Positions 54,530 to 63,696 of a stretch of 64,000 nt of DNA are shown here, piece by piece. Source of the DNA: JAIROC01 sp031553535 (lineage in GTDB: Bacteria; Bacteroidota; Bacteroidia; Bacteroidales; WCHB1-69); NCBI GenBank assembly GCA_031553535.1, contig JAVBLM010000010.1, positions 1 to 64,000 on the forward strand. Reading direction: 5' to 3'. How positions within the stretch are numbered: position 1 is the stretch's first letter; the number at the start of each line of letters is the position of its first letter. The translations under genes were made by a program, and so were the position numbers. The notes below the pieces were generated by a model. That model had not been told where the DNA came from, ran no database searches, and worked only from the letters and a program-made list of their open reading frames with translations.

Positions 54530-54602
54530 AGAGATTGTTGTTAGTGGTTGATAATGCTCTTTCATCTCTCTAGAGCATTATCAACCACTAACAACGATCT
54601 CT
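54530..54602. repeat. Long near-perfect hairpin in the divergent intergenic region
   Basis: A 31-bp arm (54530-54560) pairs with 54572-54602 with a single mismatch around an 11-nt loop (AGAGATTGTTGTTAGTGGTT... arm). The sequence GTTGTTAGTGGTTGATAATG resembles element B. It lies between the divergently transcribed DRTGG and TetR genes, where it cannot act as a terminator for either. A T run follows on the right. Confidence 0.75.
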
Positions 54603-54715
54603 ATTTTTTTCCATTTATTCCCTTTGATGATAATATTATTAAAATTAATTTGATTGAATACCAATTTATTAAATAAAATATCACAGAAAATGCAATCTTA
54701 ATGCAACAAATTCAT

Positions 54716-54748
54716 TAAACAATCGTTTAGATTTAAACAACTGTTTAA
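54716..54748 (+). promoter_or_regulatory. Paired TetR operators upstream of the first tetR
   Basis: Two palindromic sites with half-sites TAAAC...GTTTA: TAAACAATCGTTTA (54716-54729) and TTAAACAACTGTTTAA (54733-54748), centres 18 bp apart and 17 bp before the tetR start. The same two variants recur before the activase gene. Confidence 0.7.
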
Positions 54749-54764
54749 TTTCAAGAGAAAGAAA

Positions 54765-55379
54765 ATGAAAACAACAAAAGAAACCGAAGTGAAAGACCGC
54801 ATCTTGGATGTATCCAGAAAGCTTTTTGTAGAAAAAGGTTATACTGGAACAAGTATTCGCGATATTGCAACAGAAGCAGAGGTTAATGTGGCAATGGTTA
54901 ATTATTATTTTAAGTCGAAACACGACTTGTTTGAAATGATCTTTGAAGAATCAGTAAATATTTTAATCAATAAAATATTTGGAATTATTCGTTCTGACCT
55001 TCCTTTTTATGATTTATTGAATACATGGGTAGATTCTTATTATGATATGTTGAGTAAAAACTCCCAACTTCCGATTTTTGTTTTAAATGAGATACATCAA
55101 AATCCCGGGCACCTGCTGGAATTTATCAACAGACGTAATCCTTCCATGCTTTTTGGAGTATTACAAAACCGGATTAACAAAGAAATTGAAAAAGGGACAA
55201 TCAAAGAAATACCTGTTATGAATCTTTTACTGAGTATTCTATCCCTTAGTATTTTTCCTTTTGTATTAGGAGGAATACTAACACTGGTCACCGGAGAAAA
55301 ATCGGAAGAATATTATGCAGCATTGGAAAAACATAAAAAGTTTGCAGTCCAGTTTATCACAGATGCTATAAAACCTTAA
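54765..55379 (+). CDS. TetR-family repressor (autoregulated, activase regulator)
   Basis: 204 residues. An N-terminal TetR helix-turn-helix (VKDRILDVSRKLFVEKGYTG, TSIRDIATEAEVNVAMVNYYF) and an all-helical ligand-binding C-terminal domain. Palindromic operators of the same type precede both this gene and the activase 108 bp downstream, so it probably represses both. The inducer may be a CoA-ester or amino-acid derivative, by analogy with dehydratase activators. Confidence 0.88.
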   Translation: MKTTKETEVKDRILDVSRKLFVEKGYTGTSIRDIATEAEVNVAMVNYYFKSKHDLFEMIFEESVNILINKIFGIIRSDLPFYDLLNTWVDSYYDMLSKNSQLPIFVLNEIHQNPGHLLEFINRRNPSMLFGVLQNRINKEIEKGTIKEIPVMNLLLSILSLSIFPFVLGGILTLVTGEKSEEYYAALEKHKKFAVQFITDAIKP

Positions 55380-55395
55380 TTTTTTTACCCAAGAA

Positions 55396-55471
55396 TTAAA
55401 CAATCGTTTAATAAATCAAAAAGCAAACATAAGACAATATTTTTTTACACATAAACTAAACAACTGTTTAA
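55396..55471 (+). promoter_or_regulatory. Two further TetR-type operators upstream of the activase
   Basis: TTAAACAATCGTTTAA (55396-55411) and TAAACAACTGTTTA (55457-55470), the same two variants as in the tetR promoter but with centres 60 bp apart. They occupy the whole tetR-activase gap, so the activase probably has its own regulated promoter. Confidence 0.7.
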
Positions 55472-55487
55472 TAAAAATACAACAACA

Positions 55488-58400
55488 ATGAAAACTAAAA
55501 AGAATACCGGCAGAATAGGAATTGATGTAGGTTCCACTACGTTGAAAATCGTAGTACTTGATTCTTTGAAAGAAATAATATATAAAGTTTACAAAAGACA
55601 TAAAACCAATATCAATCAAATATTGTCCGAAGAACTGGGACATATCGTGGAAGAATTTCCGGATACCGATTTCTCCGTGGCAATCACAGGCTCAGCAGGG
55701 ATGGGAGTTTCGGAACGCACACAAATCCCTTTTATACAGGAGGTAGTTGCTTCGGTTGCAGTCGTGAATAAAATGTATCCGCAAACCGGCACGCTGATAG
55801 ATTTGGGTGGGGAAGATGCGAAAATGGTGTTTTTCAATGAAGGAAAACAACCGGATATCCGCATGAACGGGAATTGTGCAGGGGGGACAGGTGCTTTTAT
55901 CGATCAGATGGCCGACCTGATGAATATTCCCATAAAAGAACTTGGAGATAATGCTTTTGACTATAAAAAGATATACGTTATTGCTTCGAGATGCGGCGTA
56001 TTTGCCAAAACGGATGTACAAAATCTTATTTGCCGCAACGTTCCGGTAGCCGATATCGCTATGTCTATTTTTCATACCGTTGCCCTGCAAAGTATAACTT
56101 CCCTCACCAAAGGGTATGATCTCCAGCCTAAAATAATATGTATCGGAGGTCCATTAACTTTTCTCCCGGCTCTGCGGCACGCATTTGCAGACCTTTTGAA
56201 AATAAACGGTTCCGATTTGATCATTCCTGAAAATGGGGAGTATTTCCCTGCCCTGGGTTGTGCTTTCTATGATAAAGAGAACCCTTTGTTTTTCGATTTA
56301 AATGAGTTGATAGAAAAATTAAACAGCAATGACAGTTCACAAAAAGACACGCTCCCTGCTTTATTCGAAAACGAACAGGATTACATTCATTGGAAGGAAA
56401 ACCGGAAAACAAAAAAACTGAAGACAAGTCCATTGAAGGAAAAACAAAATCTGAATTGTTTTCTGGGAATAGATTCCGGTTCTACCACAACCAAGATATT
56501 GGTTATGGATGAAGACGAAAACATTGTTTACTCGTTCTATGCTCCTAATGAAGGAAATCCACTAAAGAAAACGATCGAAGGCTTGAGAGCTTTTCATCAA
56601 CAGATAGCAGAAACAAACAGTTCTGTTCGCTTTCTGGCTTGCACCGCTACAGGATACGGGGAAGACTTGATAAAATCGGCATTGAATCTGGATTACGGCA
56701 TTGTAGAAACTATAGCGCATTTGTCCGGGGCTCAATATGTCAATCCGGAGGTATCATTTGTTCTCGACATTGGCGGGCAGGATATGAAATCTATCTTTAC
56801 CGACAAAGGCATTATCTCTAATATTGAATTGAATGAAGCATGTTCGTCCGGTTGCGGATCATTTTTGCAGAATTTTGCCGCAACGATGAATATGGGCATG
56901 GAGGATTTTTCTCAATCGGCATGCATGGCAAAATATCCCAGTGATTTGGGTTCCAGGTGTACCGTATTTATGAATTCAAAGGTAAAGCAAGCTCTCCGGC
57001 AAAGCGCTGACTTGGGAGATATTGCCGCTGGATTGGCTTATTCTGTAATAAAAAACTGTCTATTCAAAGTGCTTAAGATATCGAATCTGAATCAACTGGG
57101 TGAACATATAGTAGTACAGGGTGGAACATTCCGCAATGATGCCGTATACAGGGCATTGGAATTATTGTCGGAGAAATCGGTAAGTTCCACCGACCATCCG
57201 GAATTGATGGGAGCGCTGGGCGCAGCCTTGTATGCTAAAAAAATGTGGATGCAGAACGAAAACGAAACTACATTTACAGGACTGGAATTATTGCCCGATA
57301 CAAATTTTATCGACAGTAAAGAAATTCAATGCAAGGGTTGCACAAATCAATGCTCCGTATTATGTTTCAAATTCGATAATGGAAACACAAGCTATGCGGG
57401 CAATAAATGTGAGAAAGTATTCTTCAATAGAGAAACGGCAACCGATAAAGGGTACAACGCTTTTGAAATAAAAAATAAAATACTATTCGGAAACAGTTAT
57501 TATCCTTCAGAAGATAACTCGAAGAAATTAAGGATGGGCATTCCCCGCGTATTGAATATGTTTGAGAACTATCCGTTTTGGAATACATTATTATCGGAAT
57601 GTGGTTTTGAAGTAGTGCTTTCTCCAGAATCAACATTTGATTTATACCAGAAAGGCGTTGGAAGTGTTATGTCCGACAATATCTGTTTTCCTGCGAAGCT
57701 GGTTCATGGGCACATTCATGCACTAGTTGAACAAAAGGTGGACCGTATTTTCTATCCAATGGTTATTAAAGAAGAAAAAGAATTTGATAATTCCAACAAT
57801 TCGTTCAATTGTCCGGTAGTAAGCGGTTATCCCGATGTTATTCGCAGCTCAATGGAACCGGAAGAAAGGTTTCGTATCCCGTTCGACAAACCGGTAGTTA
57901 CTTTCAGCAGTATAAAATCGCTGAAAAAATCATGTTTTGCTTACCTGTCAAAGTTTGGAATAAAAAAAGATATATTCAACAAAGCTTTCGAAAATGCCTT
58001 GAAGAAACGTGAAATTGTTAAATGGAAATTACGGAATGAACAAAAAACAATATTCGATAAGGCAGTAAAGGACAAGAAATGGGTATTTGTTGTAGCAGGA
58101 AGGCCTTACCATACCGACCCGCTAATACACCAGAAAGTAGGACAGATTTTATCCGATCTTGGAATAGAAGTATTTACCGATGATATCTTTTTAACAAATG
58201 AAAAAAGCGGGTTCAATAACTTAAATATTATCTCGCAATGGTCGTATCCCAACCGTGTTGTAAAGGCCGCCATGGAAGTGGCAAAATTACCTTATAATGT
58301 ACAACTTGTACAGTTAAACTCTTTTGGTTGCGGCCCGGATTCCTTTTTTATGGATGAAGTGAGCGATATTTTAAAACAGGCCGGGAAAAATCACACCATA

Positions 58401-59762
58401 TTACGTATTGATGAGATCGCAAGCCCCGGTTCGATCCGCTTGCGTTTGCGTTCCCTAATAGAATCTTTAAAGGCGATCAACTTTATGGGAGAAAACAAGG
58501 AAATAAAATCTTTTGAGAGTTATGGAATAGCCTATACGAAAGACGACAGGAGGAAAACAATATTGGCTCCCTGGTTTTCCGATTTTCTATCTCCTTTTAT
58601 TCCTCCTCTGGTAGAACTTGCAGGTTATAAAATTGTCAATCTTCCAAAAACAAATAAAGTTTCTGCGGAAGCAGGATTGAAATATGGGCATAATGAGGTT
58701 TGTTATCCTTCTACGCTGGTGTTGGGAGACATTATCACCGCTTTACAATCCGGACAATATGATCTGAATGAAGTGGTAGTCGCCATTACACAAACAGGAG
58801 GGCAATGTCGTGCCACGAATTATATTGCCCAAATAAAATCAGGATTACAGAATGCAGGCTTTTCCAATATTCCGGTTATTGTGGTGGGAATGGGTAACGT
58901 GTATCAAAACGATCAAAAGGCATTTAAATTGCCGCTTCTTAAACTGGCGGATATTGGTATCCGTGCAGTTTTATATGCCGATGCTTTACAGCAGATGTAT
59001 AACTTTACTGTTGTCAGGGAAAAGAACAAAGGGGAAACGCAAGAGCTTTTCGATTTCTATATTGAAAGAGGAATAGAAGCCGTACAGGCTAATGACGGCA
59101 AGCGTTTCAACAAATTGTTAGAACAAGCCGTTGCCGATTTCAACCTGGTATCCATTTACGAAAAAGAATTTTCTCGAGTTGGGTTGATTGGAGAAATCTA
59201 TGTAAAATACAACAATTACGGACAAGCTCATATTACAGAATGGCTACAATCGAAAGATATGGTTGTGGTTACGCCGCCCTTCATTGATTTTGTAATGCAA
59301 TATTTTGTCAATTCGCAAGTGAACATGGACAATGGCGTCAGTAGAAATGGATTGTTGAAGCAAGCATCCAATCCTGTAATGTTGAAATACATGAATACAC
59401 GCATCGCTGCTGTAGAGGAGATTATGAAGAATTTCCGTTTTTACCACCCTTCCGAATCGGTTTTTACACGGGCGGAATATGCTTCGGAGATATTGGATTT
59501 GTCCAACCAGTTTGGCGAAGGATGGTCGATCGCAGCGGAAACAGCATGCTATGCACGTCAGGGAATCAACAAGGTAGTATGTATACAACCCTTCGGGTGT
59601 ATTGCCAATCATATTGTAGCAAAAGGGATTGAGAAACGGATCAAAAAAATATACCCTCAAATGCATCTGCTTTACCTTGATATTGACGGAGGTATGGCGG
59701 AAGTGAATTTACAAAACAGGCTTCACTTCATAATTAATCAAGAATTAAGAGTTAAAAATTAA
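55488..59762 (+). CDS. Acyl-CoA dehydratase activase fusion (BadF/HgdC type, DUF2229 and HgdB-like domain)
   Basis: 1424 residues. Two BadF/BadG/BcrA/BcrD-type ATPase domains (phosphate loops GIDVGSTTLK near 10 and GIDSGSTTTK near 328, with GNCAGGTGAF and EACSSGCGSF Cys sites) belong to the family that hydrolyses ATP to drive one-electron transfer to 2-hydroxyacyl-CoA dehydratases or benzoyl-CoA reductases. A Cys-rich linker (CKGCTNQCSVLCF, GNKCEKVF) and DUF2229 (MGIPRVLNMFENYPFWNTLL) precede HgdB-like sequence (FVVAGRPYHTDPLIHQKV, GGQCRATNYIAQIKSGL). The family is widespread in anaerobes and its in vivo substrate is often unknown. No dehydratase subunits are adjacent. Flanked by two tetR genes. 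Confidence 0.9.
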   Translation: MKTKKNTGRIGIDVGSTTLKIVVLDSLKEIIYKVYKRHKTNINQILSEELGHIVEEFPDTDFSVAITGSAGMGVSERTQIPFIQEVVASVAVVNKMYPQTGTLIDLGGEDAKMVFFNEGKQPDIRMNGNCAGGTGAFIDQMADLMNIPIKELGDNAFDYKKIYVIASRCGVFAKTDVQNLICRNVPVADIAMSIFHTVALQSITSLTKGYDLQPKIICIGGPLTFLPALRHAFADLLKINGSDLIIPENGEYFPALGCAFYDKENPLFFDLNELIEKLNSNDSSQKDTLPALFENEQDYIHWKENRKTKKLKTSPLKEKQNLNCFLGIDSGSTTTKILVMDEDENIVYSFYAPNEGNPLKKTIEGLRAFHQQIAETNSSVRFLACTATGYGEDLIKSALNLDYGIVETIAHLSGAQYVNPEVSFVLDIGGQDMKSIFTDKGIISNIELNEACSSGCGSFLQNFAATMNMGMEDFSQSACMAKYPSDLGSRCTVFMNSKVKQALRQSADLGDIAAGLAYSVIKNCLFKVLKISNLNQLGEHIVVQGGTFRNDAVYRALELLSEKSVSSTDHPELMGALGAALYAKKMWMQNENETTFTGLELLPDTNFIDSKEIQCKGCTNQCSVLCFKFDNGNTSYAGNKCEKVFFNRETATDKGYNAFEIKNKILFGNSYYPSEDNSKKLRMGIPRVLNMFENYPFWNTLLSECGFEVVLSPESTFDLYQKGVGSVMSDNICFPAKLVHGHIHALVEQKVDRIFYPMVIKEEKEFDNSNNSFNCPVVSGYPDVIRSSMEPEERFRIPFDKPVVTFSSIKSLKKSCFAYLSKFGIKKDIFNKAFENALKKREIVKWKLRNEQKTIFDKAVKDKKWVFVVAGRPYHTDPLIHQKVGQILSDLGIEVFTDDIFLTNEKSGFNNLNIISQWSYPNRVVKAAMEVAKLPYNVQLVQLNSFGCGPDSFFMDEVSDILKQAGKNHTILRIDEIASPGSIRLRLRSLIESLKAINFMGENKEIKSFESYGIAYTKDDRRKTILAPWFSDFLSPFIPPLVELAGYKIVNLPKTNKVSAEAGLKYGHNEVCYPSTLVLGDIITALQSGQYDLNEVVVAITQTGGQCRATNYIAQIKSGLQNAGFSNIPVIVVGMGNVYQNDQKAFKLPLLKLADIGIRAVLYADALQQMYNFTVVREKNKGETQELFDFYIERGIEAVQANDGKRFNKLLEQAVADFNLVSIYEKEFSRVGLIGEIYVKYNNYGQAHITEWLQSKDMVVVTPPFIDFVMQYFVNSQVNMDNGVSRNGLLKQASNPVMLKYMNTRIAAVEEIMKNFRFYHPSESVFTRAEYASEILDLSNQFGEGWSIAAETACYARQGINKVVCIQPFGCIANHIVAKGIEKRIKKIYPQMHLLYLDIDGGMAEVNLQNRLHFIINQELRVKN

Positions 59763-59955
59763 GAATGACAAAATTAGTGGATTAATCGATTAACCCTGAA
59801 GTAACAAAATAGCGCATTCCCCCTTTGAAGAGGCTAGGGAAATGTAAAAACAAAATCATTAAGCAATTAAGCAAATATTAAACAGTCAAACAAATAACCA
59901 AATAACAGAATCGACAAATAAATACTTAAACAATAACCTTTAAACACTTATAGCC

Positions 59956-60564
59956 ATGACAAAGAACGTAGAACAACAACAAGTTAAAGAAATCGCCCGT
60001 AGATTATTCAGAGAAAAAGGATACGGCGGAGTTTGCTTCAACGATATCGCAACAGATGCACATGTAGAAAACTCGTTTATAAGAGATTATTTCAAAAGTA
60101 AAGAAACACTTTTCGATACGATTATTCGAGAACAAATGGATATTTTATTTAATGAGATCGGATTGATTCTTAATAAGGATGAAACTTCAATCTCTCAAAA
60201 AGTACAACTGCTTATCCAATATTATTTTTCGTTTATGGAAGAAAACAAAAATCTTAATTTATTTATATTGCGGGAGATTAAAATGGAATTGGGAAAGCCG
60301 ACAGAAAAAGAATTTGGTAAACTATTGGACGAAAGTATTTTTGCCAAACAAGTACAGCAACATCTTAGTGAATTCAATCCGGAACATGAAGCATCTGTTA
60401 TGGACTTGTTTATCGACCTGACATCTTTATGCGTTTTTCCATTATTAATAAGCCCTTCCATCGAAATGAATGGCAAACAAGAGTATTCCATTTCTTTCGA
60501 ACGACACATAGAAAAACGCGAAGAATTAATTTTTAGCTGGTTTAAGACAATCTTAATGTTATGA
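59956..60564 (+). CDS. TetR-family regulator (second)
   Basis: 202 residues, distantly similar to the upstream TetR (QQQVKEIARRLFREKGYGGV, FNDIATDAHVENSFIRDYF) with a helical C-terminal half. It lies 193 bp after the activase. A weak TTAAACA-type half-site occurs near 59923-59947, but no full palindrome like those upstream of the first tetR. Its target is not clear. Confidence 0.85.
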   Translation: MTKNVEQQQVKEIARRLFREKGYGGVCFNDIATDAHVENSFIRDYFKSKETLFDTIIREQMDILFNEIGLILNKDETSISQKVQLLIQYYFSFMEENKNLNLFILREIKMELGKPTEKEFGKLLDESIFAKQVQQHLSEFNPEHEASVMDLFIDLTSLCVFPLLISPSIEMNGKQEYSISFERHIEKREELIFSWFKTILML

Positions 60565-60670
60565 AAGTAAGAATAAATAATGCAACATTTTCTTATTTGA
60601 AAATATTTTATACCGAAATGGATTATCAGGAACGATTGTTGCAATAGATTAACATAAAATCACAGAAATC

Positions 60671-60895
60671 ATGAAAATACATAAAAATATAAAACCCGGA
60701 TGGCCTATCGGATCTACCGTAACTAAATCAGGGATAGGAGGTGGTATAATTCTTTTGTCTGACAATACAATAATTCAGATGATAAATGAAACAACTATTC
60801 AAATTATTGCTATAATTATCCTTTTAATTGCTTTAGCGGTAGTGGTTAAAGAATATTTGGAGAATAAGAACACGAACGCGGAGGATATTGAATAA
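60671..60895 (+). CDS. Small membrane protein, unknown
   Basis: 74 residues. N-terminus MKIHKNIKPGWPIGSTVTKS, then a Gly-rich stretch and one hydrophobic helix (about 40-62, IIAIIILLIALAVVVKEYL), ending charged. No family recognised. It has its own terminator hairpin, which supports a real transcript. Confidence 0.5.
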   Translation: MKIHKNIKPGWPIGSTVTKSGIGGGIILLSDNTIIQMINETTIQIIAIIILLIALAVVVKEYLENKNTNAEDIE

Positions 60896-60956
60896 TCGCT
60901 GTTTTTGAAAATTCAGATAAGATTTACGGTTCCGTTTCCCCCATTCAGCATCTATT

Positions 60957-61001
60957 TTACCCAATTGGCATCATAAAATGTCAGTTGGGTAACTTTTTTT
61001 T
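60957..61001 (+). terminator. Rho-independent terminator
   Basis: TTACCCAATTGGCAT pairs with ATGTCAGTTGGGTAA (imperfect in the middle), followed by a run of eight T residues. It ends the small membrane-protein gene. Confidence 0.8.
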
Positions 61002-61098
61002 AATCTTTTCATTTCTTAAGTCTAATTTTGCGGAAGAAATTTTATTACTTTTGATTAAAATACTTTTTATATGATTTGAATCTTTATTAACTTCAAAA

Positions 61099-62205
61099 AT
61101 GACTTCACTAAGAAAAATAAAAAAAGAAAATATCCTACTATTCGGAAATTGGACAGCTTTGAGATTGTCCCTTGCGATAAGCATTCTTATGTTTTTTATC
61201 ATGCTTATCGGGGTTGCTTATGCAAGAGCCGGAGAACTCGGAGCAAAGCACGGTATATTAAACCTGTTTAGTTTAATATCGTTATTTTCGTTTTTAATAA
61301 ACGTACTTACCTTATTTATCCTTTTTCAGTTTCAGTTCTGGGTTATTAAAAAATACAAAGACGGCCGGCAAAAAGGAATGATGTTGAAAATTTTCCTCGG
61401 ATCTTTCATTCTGATTTTTGTATTAAGTTTTCTATTTGCGCAAATTCATTGGTATATATTTCCTATGGGAAAAATCACATTGAGGCTGTTTCTTCTCATT
61501 TATTTTATCAGGAACGTAATTATGCTTATCGTCTCATTGTTGATTACAATCATATTATTGTTACTGGATAAAAGACATCAAGTAATGATAGAGAATCAGA
61601 AACTTTCGATGGAAAACCTGCAGAATCGTTACGAAGCCCTAAAAAATCAGGTTGATCCTCATTTCCTGTTTAATTCCTTAAATACATTGAACGGATTGAT
61701 CGGCTATGATGATGATAAAGCCCATGATTATGTGGATCAATTGTCGTCGGTATTCCGGTATACGATACAAAACAAAAAAGTAATTCATCTCCAAGATGAA
61801 TTGGATTTTATTGAATCATATATCTATCTGATGAAAATACGTTACAATGAAAGCCTACAGTTGGCATTCCAGACGGACACAAAATATCTTAACTATTATA
61901 TTCTGCCTTTCGGATTGCAATTACTTATTGAAAATTGTATCAAACATAATGTAATAAGCAATAAGTATCCGCTATTGATCACCATTGAAACTACAGAAAA
62001 TGAAACAATAATTGTAAAAAACACAATACGCCTAAAACCAGATACTATAAGTTTAGGAATTGGTTTGGCAAACCTTAATGAAAGATATCAACTTATCTTT
62101 AATAAAGAAATTAAGATTAGCGAAGACGAAACCTTTTTTACCGTAGAAATACCCCTGATAAAAGACATTGAAAAATATAACAATAAATTAAATAATATAT
62201 TATGA
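61099..62205 (+). CDS. LytS-like sensor histidine kinase
   Basis: 368 residues. Four hydrophobic helices in the N-terminal ~165 residues, a linker (VMIENQKLSMENLQ), then the His_kinase domain with QVDPHFLFNSLNTLNGLIG (phospho-acceptor His) and a C-terminal HATPase part (LPFGLQLLIENCIKHN, SLGIGLANLNERYQLIF). It phosphorylates the LytTR regulator encoded downstream, with which it overlaps by 4 bp (ATGA). Signal unknown. Confidence 0.93.
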   Translation: MTSLRKIKKENILLFGNWTALRLSLAISILMFFIMLIGVAYARAGELGAKHGILNLFSLISLFSFLINVLTLFILFQFQFWVIKKYKDGRQKGMMLKIFLGSFILIFVLSFLFAQIHWYIFPMGKITLRLFLLIYFIRNVIMLIVSLLITIILLLLDKRHQVMIENQKLSMENLQNRYEALKNQVDPHFLFNSLNTLNGLIGYDDDKAHDYVDQLSSVFRYTIQNKKVIHLQDELDFIESYIYLMKIRYNESLQLAFQTDTKYLNYYILPFGLQLLIENCIKHNVISNKYPLLITIETTENETIIVKNTIRLKPDTISLGIGLANLNERYQLIFNKEIKISEDETFFTVEIPLIKDIEKYNNKLNNIL

Positions 62206-62957
62206 AAATTGTTATTGTAGAAGATGAATTTGTAGCAGCGCAAACATTACAACGTTTCCTTGAAGCAACGGAAGAAAACATAGAAGTACTTACCGTTCTG
62301 CAAAGTGTGGAAGACAGCATTGAGTGGTTTTCTATAAATTCTGTACCTGATCTGGTATTTATGGATGTTCACCTGGCAGATGGATATTCTTTTTCTATTT
62401 TTGACAAAGTGAATATTGATTGCCCGATTATATTTACAACAGCATATGATGAATATGCATTAAATGCTTTTGATGTAAACAGTATTGATTATTTGTTAAA
62501 ACCTATAACGAAAAAGAAACTGGAAAAGGCCCTTTCGAAACTTAAAAAGTTAACTCATAATGAAAATATTTCACATAAATTAGAATCCCTAAGTAAAGAA
62601 ATGCCTGTCTACAAATCTCATTTCTTAATTCCTTATAAAGATAAACTGATTCCATTGCCAATGGATAAAATTGCTTATATCTATTCGGAATATAAAATGG
62701 CAAAGATCTTTACGTTGGATGGAAACACCTATGTTATGGATACTTCATTGGATGAAATCTCCAAGCAACTTAATCCCTCTTCCTTTTTCCGTGTAAACAG
62801 GCAATATATTGTTTCTCACAAGGCAATTAAAGATATCTCTTTTTGGTTTAACAGAAAACTTTCCGTCAATCTGGTATTGTCTACCCCGGAAAAAATAACG
62901 GTAAGCAGAGCCCGTATTACCGAATTCAAAAATTGGTATACCACAAATTTCAGTTAA
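62202..62957 (+). CDS. LytTR-family response regulator
   Basis: 251 residues. A receiver domain (KIVIVEDEFVAAQTLQRFLE, phospho-Asp in VFMDVHLADG, TTAYDEYALNAFDVNSIDYL and K in LLKPITKKK) is followed by a LytTR DNA-binding domain (FLIPYKDKLIPLPMDKIAYI, FFRVNRQYIVSHKAI, ISVSRARITEFK-like end). It overlaps the kinase gene, forming a canonical LytS/LytT pair. Target promoters are unknown. Confidence 0.94.
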   Translation: MKIVIVEDEFVAAQTLQRFLEATEENIEVLTVLQSVEDSIEWFSINSVPDLVFMDVHLADGYSFSIFDKVNIDCPIIFTTAYDEYALNAFDVNSIDYLLKPITKKKLEKALSKLKKLTHNENISHKLESLSKEMPVYKSHFLIPYKDKLIPLPMDKIAYIYSEYKMAKIFTLDGNTYVMDTSLDEISKQLNPSSFFRVNRQYIVSHKAIKDISFWFNRKLSVNLVLSTPEKITVSRARITEFKNWYTTNFS

Positions 62958-63315
62958 ACTTGCTCCGAATTCCGAATCGTTAATGATAACTTTTACTCAT
63001 GTCATCGTGAATGGAATGAAGTGAAATAATTCGGTTTATTTCTTTTCCTTAGCTATTTCCAGGCAAATCCCCTTTTGTTTTTACCCAAATTCAATGAAAA
63101 ATGTGAATCCTTAAACAATAAAAAGAGTTTGATAATTGTTACTGTTTCGTACAATGAAATTAAAAATATGCAGCGCGTAAATCAAATAAGAACAACCAAA
63201 TATATTATTTTTTTTACTTATTTGTTTAGTAATCCATTTTTATCATGTACATTTGCATGATATTTGACAGACAATTATATTATAAAAAACAAACAGAACA
63301 TATAAACCCCATTTT
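62958..63315. other. Intergenic, nothing recognised
   Basis: AT-rich. A short frame at 63075-63260 shows no coding character. No hairpin or repeat family member was found. Confidence 0.4.
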
Positions 63316-63675
63316 ATGAAGAAATTATGTTATCTATTAGGATTCTTTTGCCTTATCTTCTTGCTTCATTCCTGTGGAAATGATCCCAAGATCGACAAAT
63401 CCCTATTACCCGGTAAATGGCAACAAGGAACTTATTTCGAGTATTATGCTGCTGACGGAACAGGCCATACTTGGGATGAAGCTGATGATGTAAATGAAGA
63501 TGAAGCTCAAGCAATGACATGGACTTTAGACGACGATGAATTAACACTATATCACAAGCTGGAGATAAGCGAAGCGGTAGTCCCTAAAGTATTTACCGTT
63601 ACAGAACTCACTTCAACCAGCCTTAATTATAAGAACAATTCAGGGAAAAGTTATTCTTTTACACGAGTAAAATAG
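63316..63675 (+). CDS. Lipocalin-like small lipoprotein
   Basis: 119 residues. A lipoprotein signal (LLGFFCLIFLLHSC, lipobox Cys about 20) precedes a ~95-residue beta-rich domain with LLPGKWQQGTYFEYYAADGT and FTVTELTSTSLNYKNNSGKS, like the Bacteroidales lipocalin-like proteins. Ligand unknown. It precedes the AsmA-like gene by 21 bp on the same strand. Confidence 0.75.
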   Translation: MKKLCYLLGFFCLIFLLHSCGNDPKIDKSLLPGKWQQGTYFEYYAADGTGHTWDEADDVNEDEAQAMTWTLDDDELTLYHKLEISEAVVPKVFTVTELTSTSLNYKNNSGKSYSFTRVK

Positions 63676-63696
63676 GTTCCATCCAGAAAACAGAAA

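Noticed and set aside
63075..63260. Small frame in the 62958-63315 gap
   Set aside because: Low-complexity AT-rich sequence without a start signal or domain.
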